A DNA stretch of 60,000 nucleotides, from contig CM060733.1 in the NCBI GenBank assembly GCA_030704615.1, positions 27,964,001 through 28,024,000 of the forward strand, read 5' to 3'. The notes beneath the pieces were generated by a model. It worked only from the letters and a program-made list of their open reading frames with translations. It ran no database searches and was not told the DNA's origin. The DNA is from Takakia lepidozioides (Eukaryota > Streptophyta > Takakiopsida > Takakiales > Takakiaceae). Position numbers and translations under genes: made by a program. This document shows positions 24,021 through 33,400 of this stretch, piece by piece (positions within the stretch are counted from its first letter, which is position 1; each line of letters opens with the position of its first letter).

Positions 24021-25298
24021 CACACAAACATGATGTGAGAGGGCAAAACAAGTTGAAATAGGTCAAAGAATAAGATGCCCTCACCACATTGTCCTTGAGG
24101 TTGTCTCATGACTTGACCGACCATCAACCCAAAAGGACCTCTTGTGTGTGCTGCTTGTGTCTGTAGTCAGGTAATGTCGGATTGGTCTGTGAGATCGAAC
24201 CACCACGGTGTAGCTGAGTAGGCAGAAATTGAAACACGGCCTGTTATGACCAAGCTAACTCTCCCAAGAACGGCAAGCTCGCAAGAATGTTGCGAGCTTC
24301 TCCTTGTCTCATCTCCTCCTCCTCTCCTCCTTCCTGCTTCATTTGCTCAACGCCTCCATCCCACGCCCCTGCATATCCTGCGATCATCGCGTTCCATCCC
24401 TCGGCTACATGGTGTGCCGCAGGGAACAAAAAAAAAACGCCAAGTCCTAGCCCTCCTCTGTGTTCACGATTACCCTAGTGGGTAACCTTATTAGCAACTT
24501 TTTGACTTTTTAACCTTTTGCACTTTGATTCATTCTAGGTCAGAGGCTAAAGTCCTGCTATCAGACTTGTCTAGAAAACCAAAACACCACGTAGACAAAT
24601 ATTTGATAATGATAATAAAATATATTACCATTGGGCTGGTTTGAACACTTGTTAGTAAATTTAGGTTAGGATTTTTAGGTTAGGATTTTTTCAAAATATT
24701 CTAGTTTTTTCTTTGATGTGTGAGATGACAAAGTCCAAGCATGTCACATAAACAAGGAGTTCAACAAAAGGATGATGCACGTGATTTGTGGCAAAAAGTG
24801 TAAATCATGCCTATGCCTATTTGTCCTAGTTGTGTCATAGGTTGCAACGGAACGGGACCACCTTTGAATGCGATCCCCATGCTCATTTCACCAAGGGCAT
24901 TATAGACTTCATAATGTAGAGATTGAAAATGGGGTGTATTCTTCACTTGCTAGTACCATCGTGCAGATTTCTAAACATGAACATGAAGTTCATAATCATT
25001 TTCCAAGGGCATCATTCTCAAACTCCCCATACACCACAATCAGTGGAAATAATTATATGTTCTTATTTCATACATGTGTGTAACATGCCATGTAAACTAA
25101 AGCCAACTCCTGCCACGCTCATGGTTGTTTTCACACCGTTCTTGCCTGGGGTGTTGACCACATGTGAGACACCCCACAGTTAGGGCATATTTAGACCCAC
25201 ACCTTGGCTTAGTGTACAGACCTGTGATAAAAGCCGTGGAATGTGCCAGGTGTGAGATGGTAGAGCCGTGGAAACAGCCGGTTTCTCTTCTAGTGTAT

Positions 25299-25571
25299 GG
25301 AGGTTTCTTGCTGGAGAAGTTTCCAAGATTAAACAAAGGTTTCTTGATGGAGAAGCTTCTTTAAACAAAAGAGGTATCTTGATGGAGAAGTTTCCTCCAA
25401 ATGAAGCTTCCTGAGTAGTTTCCCAAGTTACTCTTGGTAATTTGGTAAACTCCCGGTAACTTGGTAAGTAATGGTAAATCACGATAAGTCATGATAACTT
25501 TCGATAACATGGTAACTTGGTAACTTCTGGTATTTACTCCTGGTAAGTTCTTCTGGGCTATGTCCATGACA
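25299..25571 (-). repeat. 5' LTR of Ty3 element 1, remaining part
   Basis: It continues the LTR that breaks off at 20068 and ends GGGCTATGTCCATGACA, followed at once by the target duplication ATAGC (25572-25576). Confidence 0.9.
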
Positions 25572-25576
25572 ATAGC

Positions 25577-25971
25577 TAGTTCTCTTACATCACCTCTCGA
25601 AAGCCTCTACAAAGAATCTCTGAAGACTCGTCAACGGCCTCATTATCAGCAGGGGTAGAAGGCTGATTCTCATCAACGTCATTTGAAAGATCAAGAATAA
25701 TATAACTTTATATCCGGTAATGTTCTAACATTCTCTCCAAAACATCCTTCCATGTATTGCTTTTACAAATCATTATGCCATTCCATTATGAACGGAAAAG
25801 AGAATACTCAGTCTGAGCTAGTAGCACAATCAAGAGCCGGTTCATCTGCATTTTATTTATTCATTTATTTACCAGTAATATACCCTGGGAGAAGCATGAA
25901 TAAGAAATAATAATACCAAACCTACCGTAAAGTTTATCTAGCTTTGTCTTCTTTTTCTTGAATAAACCCAT
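25577..25971 (-). pseudogene. Probable 5' exons of the gene split by the Ty3 insertion
   Basis: An ATG at 25971 starts MGLFKKKKTKLDKLYG and meets a clean donor (G/GTAGGT at 25925). Further in, 25680-25590 encodes an acidic run (VDENQPSTPADNEAVDESSE) ahead of a possible donor (GAGAG/GTGATG). Between them 'TWKDVLERMLEHYRI' looks coding but is followed by TAA, and the phases do not join cleanly. Either I miss an intron or this part has decayed. The minus-strand exons at 15089-13367 on the far side of the transposon would be the continuation. Confidence 0.3.
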
Positions 25972-28900
25972 CTTACAAAAATAGTTAGAGGCTTTGTGTC
26001 TTTTGCCTTACACACCTAATATGTTTTTCCCGACAAAGAACATTGTGGCTTCTAAGGCTGAATAATATAAATAATATTGCAGCTTTTGTACCCATATTTA
26101 GCAATGCCAGCTCATTATGCCATGTAAGGAAAAAAAAAAAAGGAATGTACATAATTCACCACCTATTCCACCGAAATACCACCACACCAAAATATCATGA
26201 GTTGTTTGTCCCTCTAGAGGATGAACATAGCAAAACCTGAAAATCCCTACATGCATCTTTTAGGAAAACAGGAAGAGATAGAAGACATTCTCCCTCTCCA
26301 AAGACAATACTAGTCATATATTTTACATCTAAAATGATGCATTATATTCATCAATAATATGATGTTCATTTTCATAGTTTTGAGATACATTACATTAAAT
26401 CAAAGTTTTGACGAGTCTAACATCATTTCAAAGATTACTAGTGGTTTAAATACTTCATATATGTAGCGTTGGTGTTTTACAAAACATTGCAGGAGTGAAT
26501 GAGATGATAAGCTCAAAACCATTGTATCTGGATAGTTTGTTCTTTTGTCTGGTTATCACGTTGGGTTTGTTTACATTGACTACGTGTAAAGTATTTCTCA
26601 TACCTTAGGCACAATTTGCCTTGTAGTCAATGTCATTGTCTACATATGTTAATTGTTATTAGTATAAGCATTAAATGTGCTTCTACCTTGAGCTCGAAAC
26701 TAATAATATGAATTATTTGGTGTGAAATTTGATTGTGTAGATTACTTAGATAATCCAATATTGTTCTTGCATGGATACGAACTAGTATAATTGTTTAAAT
26801 CTGATGGGAACCAAAGAAGAAAGTCATCCCAAATGATGGTCCACCACAACTACAACCAATAGGTATGTCCTTCTCCATAAATTTTATTTTCCATTAGCCC
26901 CCTAAAGAATTATGGATATGTTTGACTATAAAACTAAACCTACAATATCTGCCCCAATCGTTCAAAAAATAAAAATTTCAGCGAAAGCCCAACGGACACG
27001 GAGAGGCTCTCTGAATATGCATTCTAGAGCATGTGGCAAGTGGCATGGGCCCCACATGGGTGCCACGTGCTTATATTGAATATGGGGGGAGACTTCTAAA
27101 ATGTTCTAGAATGTTCTAGAATTCCCGGTCCCTCTAGAATGTTTTAGAATTGAGGGAGCGGGTCCCGCTAGAACGTACCTACATAGTGGCTTAGCATTGT
27201 ACCAAAGGCTGCAGAGGCATCGGTAGAGGCTGGCGGCAGAAGGAGGAGGGAAGTCGCGATAGGCGTTGGCGGGGCAGCAGGAGGAGGGGGGTTGCGGTAG
27301 GGGTAGGAGGAGGGAGGCTCTAGGGAGGCTCTATATGCAAGTTAAGTTCTTTACTTAGTTCATTTCTTTCCTGACATACTTTTGAGGAAAGAGACTGAGC
27401 ATATTGGTGGCCAGAAAAGTTTTTCATAATGATGTTAAAAAAAAAAAATGGGAAGAAAGAAAGCTCAGTTGGACAACATATCATATTTGCATCCCCATCT
27501 TTAAATTTGTCATAGTCACCGCATGAAGAACTTCAGAAGCAATAGTTGCAAGATTTGTGACATCGATGTTGTAGCTACCAACCAACTCACAATAATTATA
27601 ATTTGTCAAGTCTCAAATTTATGAATGTGTATATCTTGAAGGTGTCATCAAGAATCAGTAGTTGTACATAACAAATAACAACCAGTGCATCTTTTTTGAT
27701 GATGTCGACGAAGCCCCTAGGTCTTTTCTAAAACACGGCTCCGATACCACTACTTATGTTTCTCTCCAATTCTCAATCGTGAAAAAATCCAACCCAGTTC
27801 AGTCTTACTCCAGTGCAAAGCTCTGTTCATTCGATTTACAAAGTTTAACTCTGCAGAGAGGAGGGGGCTCACCTCCCTACTTCCTAGTAACAAAGAAAAC
27901 CAACAACGATTTCTAGCAACTGCAAACAAACTACAGCTGCATGATACCGGTTCAGCAAATATGTCAAATGTGCAGTTTTGATAAGACACTTCATGACAGC
28001 CTTCCAGTATAAATGGAGAGATTACGTGCATAGAATCGATAGTCTGCATGATGTTGCTGCCCATGATACATTATAATGAAGAGTCGGTTTGGATTTATTT
28101 TTATTTATCTTCTCACGTCGTTCCCTTTTTCTTGTGCTCTACATGCGCTTTTGTTGAAGTTCCAAAACCCAAGAAGCTCGTACGTTATAAAAGACGACGA
28201 GCCATCTAAAGCACCAATGTCACATGGCCCTTCTACCGCATGGAGGGTGTGACACTGGTGGGTGTGGTTTACATAGCCAATCACAGAGCTGAATGAAAAT
28301 TTCACAGTAAAAAGAGAGGTCGAGGGAGTTAAAGGAGGAAAAAAATAGTCGTTGAGGTAATCAAGGGGTTTCAACGTGCAAGGCTATGCGCTTGTGCAGA
28401 ACTCATTATCTACCAAGTGGAGTTGCTTTCAGGTCACAAACGACATCAGATCTGAAGCCATGCTGTTGAGTTGTAGTTACCATCCAAGTTTATTGTAGTA
28501 TGTGACAAATAAATAGGCACCGAACAACATAACATAGACGACATCACATACATCCCCATAGTGCACACAACATCCCCACATTATAGCTGCTACATGTGAT
28601 TTAATAAGGTTGCGTTACGAGTTACTAAACTACATTAATGACATCCCACTCGAGCACAAGTCTCTTGAGGAAATCATGCCACAATTGATATATATGATGC
28701 ACCCGCCTTATAGTATACAATGTTGCAAGTGGTTTGCATACGATAGTTAAAACAACTCGCAGTCTTTTACATGATACTCCTTTGATCCTTGTAGCAGCTG
28801 ATCTTGTGGATTGGGATTCTTTGATTGGCTAATATGAACACTAATTAGCGACAGAAATAACAAACTTTTGCTAAGAGAAATATTCCCAAATCGCAGCTCA

Positions 28901-29400
28901 TACAGGCCTTGAACTATAATTGTAGGGTGTGCTACTCAGAAGAATTCTTACAGGGACTTGCAATTTACGTTTGACTTCAGACTGGGAAATTTTTTTATTT
29001 CTAAGGCCTCGAAAAGAATCGAGGGGTCTAACCCTTGCACGTGCATAAGTGCAGGTGATCCAACACCGCTTTAATGTTCATTCTTGGCCAGATTTCTGGC
29101 CTACCCATTGGCAGTGGTGGAGTTGTCAACCTTGTGGTTTTGATTGGATTGTATTCACTAAATATTTTTAGTATCTAGACATACCATTCGGATGAGAGGT
29201 GATGGAGGCTTAAGAGGTAAAACTTCGTGTTAACTTGACATCAATCGTAACATGATTGGGTTTTTCCTAACAAGGGTTTTGTCCTTCCCCCAATTTGCAA
29301 GGTAAGGTTTTCCCTCTTAGTTTTTTTTTTCATCCCTCTCGGAACCGTAGTATTAGCTTTGTATTTTGGCTTGGTGGTTGATCTTCATCTCACTACTCAG
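25972..29400. other. Long AT-rich intergenic stretch
   Basis: No convincing exon or transposon was found. Points to note: TCTAGAA palindromes at about 27105-27150, a purine-rich patch with GGAGGAGGG and GGCGG runs at 27210-27330, and open frames at 27662-28374 that overlap on both strands with no domain. I treat these frames as chance. Confidence 0.35.
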
Positions 29401-29469
29401 CTTGCTCGAGCTCGCTCCTCATAGCGTGGGCGAGTATTACGTTCTGGGATGAGGGATTCAATCCACCTG

Positions 29470-29661
29470 GCATATATGCTCTTATGTTCGTCATGTAAAT
29501 GAAAAACAACATAGTGGGCATATATGCTCTTATGTTCGTCATGTAAATGAAAAACAACATAGTGGGCATATATGCTCTTATGTTCGTCATGTAAATGAAA
29601 AACAACATAGTGGGCATATATGCTCTTATGTTCGTCATGTAAATGAAAAACAACATAGTGG
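29470..29661. repeat. 48-bp minisatellite, four copies
   Basis: The unit GCATATATGCTCTTATGTTC... repeats at 29470, 29518, 29566 and 29614 with an exact 48-base period and no visible difference between copies. The period is a multiple of three, so the minus strand has an open frame of repeating 16 residues (FFIYMTNIRAYMPTML), which I regard as a by-product. A tRNA-like B-box match (GATTCAATCC, about 29455-29464) lies just before the array, so it may be the expanded tail of a SINE. Confidence 0.9.
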
Positions 29662-30024
29662 TTGGCAGATTTAGTGCTATCCTAATTTTGGTAATTGCTA
29701 TCTTGTCCTATCCAATGTCAACAGCAACATAATCACACAGGACAACCAGCATGTAGCCAGCAGTGTTTTTTTAAGAAATTTGGAAAACAGCACGAGCGGC
29801 TACAGAGTTTTGCAGGAAATAGCCATTTATTCTGTTCATCCACTGTAATTCATCCACCTATGTGCCATCATCCATTATATCATCCATATTTGGCGAATTC
29901 ATCATAATTTATTTTGTATTTGGAGAAATTTGGAGATTTCATCCATAAAAAAACAGTGGATTTGCCACAGAATATTCGATTTTATTTTTTGAGGGTCGAA
30001 ATCTGGCAATTATTCGCCACTAAA

Positions 30025-30190
30025 AGAATGGCTGGTAGCCAGTGGTAATGGGCACATACCACGTTGGATGTGGTTGTGGGTTCAAACCACCGTCTGGTGT
30101 GTCATGAAGGTGTCCAGCTTTCAGCTGGAAGGCAGTAGCCCTTGTGGTGAAGTGACACCATAAGTCATACTTTTCTTTTTTTTATCACAC
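30025..30190 (+). mobile_element. tRNA-derived SINE
   Basis: A box TAGCCAGTGG (30036-30045) and B box GGTTCAAACC (30079-30088) are spaced as in RNA polymerase III promoters. They are followed by a GTC-rich body and a T-rich end near 30170-30185. A related but distinct SINE lies in both arms of the hAT foldback element (36719 and 37899). Confidence 0.6.
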
Positions 30191-30536
30191 AGCTGGAGGC
30201 TGTTTTTTCTTTATCACATACTTAGCTGGAGGCTGATGTGTGGTAGAGAAAGGTTGTAATCTGGATAGCCAGTGAAGCTTCGCCAGCTGGAGTTTGTGAT
30301 TAGATTAGTGCTACCTATTTATTAATCTATGTAGCGGGCGTTTTACAGGTGTTAATTTGGAGAACTTGGATGTGCTCAAGTGTGTTGGATGTGTTGTGGT
30401 GATTCTGCGTTGGCTTCTTGATTGCTGCTCTCACCCTAGTGCTCAGCGATATATTCCCCACTGTCGATTAGGCACGCCTTACGAGCTGCGAAACCTCTTG
30501 TTAACCGAAATCTCGAGAGGAAAAGGCAATGCCCTG

Positions 30537-31210
30537 GGTAGAGAAGTAAGTCTAAAAATTATTCAAGAAGTGCAGGCTGAAGAGCAGAGTCGACAAGTGC
30601 TATCAGTGCTCTTGCTGGAGAACGGCAACATAGCATTGTTGCAAGTCATGGAAATAATTCGCCAGATATTAGAGTTATCCGTAAAGTGAGCCTGAGTTTG
30701 GTACCCTGTTTGGACCCGAGTTACGGGTTTCATCCCGAGTTTGAGTGAATTCGTAAAGTGCAGAAAACTGAGCACGAAGTCAGAAAAGAGGGCACCAAAT
30801 CATAAACTGGGGATGAGGGCAACCGCTGCTATGGCGCGAGCTCGTGAGCTCTGACCGCCTCCGCCTCGACGACCATCAAAACTCGGCACCAAACTCCTGC
30901 CACCCCCATTTTCCTAGTCCTGGCAGTTTGGTCCCATGTTTTTTTCTAGTCGTACCGCTTGATCCTGAGTTTGGAGTTTCATGCCCAGTTTTTGCCAAAC
31001 TCAGGGTTCTCATGCCGAGTTTGGGACCCTTTACGGATAACTCTATTGTCCTTCCCTTTGTCAGCTGTGGAGACATGTGCTAGCGCTTAAAGTCAAGATT
31101 ATGGTCGGGGGGCAAAGGTATTTATGTTGTTTGACTCTCAGAAAGAAGCAGCAGTTGTCTGTTAAAGATGATGATTCAGCATTGTTCGGAAGCTACCATT
31201 TCAATTTAGG
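30537..31210 (+). pseudogene. PGBD-gene fragment, duplication copy 3, split by a MITE
   Basis: 30537-30668 matches exon 6755-6889 of the PGBD gene (coiled coil; 'CTCTTGCT.GA.AACGGCA' and 'AGTC...ATAA.TCGCCAG' recur). After a 376-bp MITE, 31046-31200 matches the following intron and exon 7037-7081 (TTTGACTCTCAGAAAGAAGCAGCAG). The exon has an internal deletion and the terminal exon 7399-7542 is absent. This copy cannot code for the protein. Position and orientation relative to OMT3 mirror the intact pair. Confidence 0.85.
30670..31045. mobile_element. 376-bp MITE with perfect 17-bp inverted ends
   Basis: The ends are TAGAGTTATCCGTAAAG (30670-30686) and its exact reverse complement (31029-31045). 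The paralogous intron at about 6889-6905 lacks the insert, which confirms mobility. The target duplication is probably TA, which would suggest a Tc1/mariner-type source, but it cannot be separated from the terminal TA. The interior has repeated GAGTTT and CCGAGTTT words and no coding capacity. Confidence 0.8.
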
Positions 31211-31710
31211 GTGATTTCTAGCTTGTGGCACTAATATGTTCTTTTGTCCACACTGTTCTCTGACGATTAATGGTGATTGTGTCTGTTGACCAGCTGCAAA
31301 GTCTAGTGGTGTCTCATCTCAGGGAGAGAAAGATGAGACAGAGCCATCTTCAACCACAAAACAGAGGGACAGGTGATTTTCGAGTGATTTTCATGGGGAG
31401 CCGTCATCCTGACAGCATGTAGTGCTCATGCATATGTACTGATCATGTTTCCTTCACCTTCATTTTGCCAATCAATTGATAAGCTCCAGATTTCTTGTGC
31501 TACCTCAATTTAGTATTATTATCTCTAAGTTACATAGTCGCATGCGAGTCTGTGGTCGTAATATTTAGCTACTGAATACAATTTCAAACAGAGGATATCA
31601 ATACGTTGTGCTCCATCATTACAAATATCCTTCAGACTGATAGTCAAGGATCAGCCGTGGTATCACCTCAGAGTGCCCAGCATATGCATGTGCAGAAGAT
31701 TATCTCGAAT
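31211..31710. other. Copied spacer between the PGBD fragment and OMT3
   Basis: Pieces match the spacer and last intron of copy 1 (for example 'GCAAAGTCTAGTGG', 'TTTCATGGGGA.CGTCATCC' and 'CTTCACCTTCATT'). From about 31540 it also matches 11170-11348 beside OMT2, including 'ATATCAATACGTTGTGCTCC'. It holds the 3' untranslated region of OMT3. Confidence 0.6.
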
Positions 31711-33063
31711 TTATGCTTTGACGAATTCCAAGACGGAGAGATAACCGAAATTGATGACACTGTCCAGGCGTGAAAAGCCTGCTGCCATAGCCAGATGCCG
31801 AAATTCCTGCTCAGTGCGCTCCTTGGCGCCCAGTGGGTTGTAGGACAGCATGATGAGGTCCATGCGGAAGAGCATTCGAGCGCCTACTCCATGATCAACA
31901 TCCCCAGGCACCACTGATTCAACTGCTATAACCTTTCCATTGGGTGGGAGTGCCTCGTAGCAGTTCTTCAACACCTTGATGCAATCGTCATCGCTCCAGT
32001 CATGCAATATCGACTGTTCCAATGATTCACCAGAACCCACTCTCCAGTCAAGGGCAATCTTGAGAAAATTCTTGCAGCATTAGCTCATTCTTGAGTAAAG
32101 GCATGGGGAAAGCAAATTGAATTTCGGGACAGGGTCGGCAGGGTACCTTCATGAAGATAGCATCACCCGATGGTACACTCTCAAACATGTCGCCACCTTT
32201 ATGCTCCACGCCTGACATGCACGGGATATAACAACTTCGATCAATTGAACATAACAGCACAAACCAGGGACTTTCAAAATGATAATCGGAGAATGTGTTC
32301 AGAGCGCACCAGGAAAAGAAGGGGCAACTGCAACAACATGAGGCTGGTCGAAGTTTACACCCTGAATGTGGGGGTACTTTTTAATGATGAGGCCGAGGGA
32401 GGAGCCCCAGCCTCCCCCTACATCGATCAAGCGCTTCACATCACAGAAGCCTTGGTAGGCACCCAGGAAAAGCTGCATGAAGAGGTTCGAATGGTTGGAC
32501 ATGGCTGCGTTGAATACTGCATCAAAACGTGGATCTTTAGTGCCATACTCAAATATACTCTTTCCATGTGCTTTCTTGAAAGGTTCACTGCTGTCATCCA
32601 CAACACAGTTGTGGAGCTGCTGCCACGCTTCCGTGATAATGTGGTCCTGGCTCATCAAAAGCATCGGTCCGGTCGAGAACCCCTCCTCATTCTTGACGTA
32701 ATACTTGCTCACTGGCAGTAACCCGTAACGACGCACCATCTTGGTACCATCTGCCTGTTTCACTATAGTTTCGCTGAAGAAATCCTGGCTCGCTAGCACA
32801 CGGAGAATTCGATCCAAGTAGACAGCATTGAGTCGTTTTCCAGGCATGACTTGCAGGGCAAGCTCTTCAGCTGTCAGACCCGCACCAGGTCCGGCTTTGG
32901 CTATGGTTTCGGGAACGTTCAGTAGAATGGCGGCTTTCAAAGCTTCAGGTACTGAGCTCATGGTGAAGAAGTCCATTGCTTGTAACCATGCTTTGTCAGC
33001 TACAGACCGCTGCTGCTGGAATGTGCCAGACTGCCCATCACCTTCAGTGTCACCCAATGCCAT
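31711..33063 (-). CDS. OMT3: caffeic-acid-type SAM-dependent O-methyltransferase
   Basis: Exons 33063-32310, 32211-32147 and 32013-31711 give 373 residues with the same intron positions and phases as OMT1 and OMT2. The start MALGDTEGDG is preferred over an in-frame ATG 39 bases upstream because it lines up with the other copies. SAM motif I is LIDVGGGWG, with NFD and GGDM canonical. The catalytic His is H277 in LHDWSD, and both supporting Glu are kept. Oddity: the Trp that precedes ILHDW in OMT1 and OMT2, and in classic caffeate O-methyltransferases, is Ser here (S274) from a single G-to-C change at the first codon of exon 3. The substrate-side motif is MSQD. No stop or frameshift occurs, so the gene may be active with a changed pocket, or be drifting. 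Confidence 0.88.
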
Positions 33064-33400
33064 TGTCGCTACTATCCACGACAATTTATCTCGCTTCGTC
33101 AATTACAGACACACAGGCCGTCCCAGCAGAGAGTTCTATTTCCTCACCATACAAACACTCCTTCAATGGTTCTGCCTCAGAGTTCCCACACCTGCTGGAG
33201 GCCAGGCTACACAGAATAGAATAGAATAGAACTTCTTTCGCGTGGTGTTAGAACAGCAGCAACGCAGCGAGGAAGGAAACACGAGAAGCAGCAAGCAGTG
33301 CACTGACAGAGAGACTCGGCCACCACGAATATATATGTGTAGCTGGGCTGTGCCCTTCGGCCGACTTTCCCTGTTTTGCTGACGGCATGCGCAGGGAAGA
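33064..33400 (-). promoter_or_regulatory. OMT3 leader and promoter
   Basis: A TATA-like ATATATATTCG lies at about 33328-33338, roughly 270 bases ahead of the start. The whole region is a close copy of that of OMT2, so the two genes probably began with the same expression pattern. A short AGAAT repeat (33213-33232) lies in the leader. Confidence 0.6.

Larger units (their letters stand above)
20069..25295. mobile_element. Non-autonomous CACTA transposon loaded with PPR sequence
   Basis: The right end, read inward, is CACTAGAAGAGAAACCGGCT; the left end is the same with one change (CATTA). The flanking 3-bp duplication is TAT (20066-20068 and 25296-25298). The uninterrupted sister LTR (15471 onward) gives the empty site. 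CACTA ends with a 3-bp duplication are diagnostic of the CACTA (En/Spm) superfamily. The left 400 bases carry many subterminal motifs of the type TTTTTCCACGG / GTGGAAAAAG, also seen as GCCGTGGAA near the right end. No transposase frame is visible in 5.2 kb. The cargo is PPR-gene sequence at about 21290-24020, plus a duplicated non-coding segment. Confidence 0.9.
15136..25571 (-). mobile_element. Ty3/gypsy chromovirus element 1, with a nested CACTA element
   Basis: LTRs lie at 15136-15742 and at 19732-20068 plus 25299-25571; the second is split by a CACTA insertion. Both LTRs begin TG and end CA. The 5-bp target duplication ATAGC is intact on both sides (15131-15135 and 25572-25576). The coding strand is minus. 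Order: gag, (protease and first half of RT deleted), RT, RNase H, integrase, chromodomain, an extra ORF, then a purine-rich tract (GAGGAGGGGGTGATG) beside the left LTR. The LTRs look roughly 95% alike over the first 330 bases by eye. Many frameshifts make it non-autonomous. It sits in the minus-strand gene described on either side. Confidence 0.9.

Noticed and set aside
22313-24033. Plus-strand repeated frames (for example 22313-22603 and 23773-24033)
   Set aside because: They are antisense shadows of the PPR array on the minus strand.
24160-24240. tRNA-like sequence (GATCGAACCACCAC)
   Set aside because: A B-box-like word exists on the minus strand but no A box at proper spacing.
29393-29656. 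87-codon minus-strand frame of repeating FFIYMTNIRAYMPT
   Set aside because: It is a by-product of a 48-bp minisatellite whose period is a multiple of three.
29470-29661. Possible CRISPR array
   Set aside because: The units are head-to-tail with no unique spacers, and the DNA is eukaryotic.
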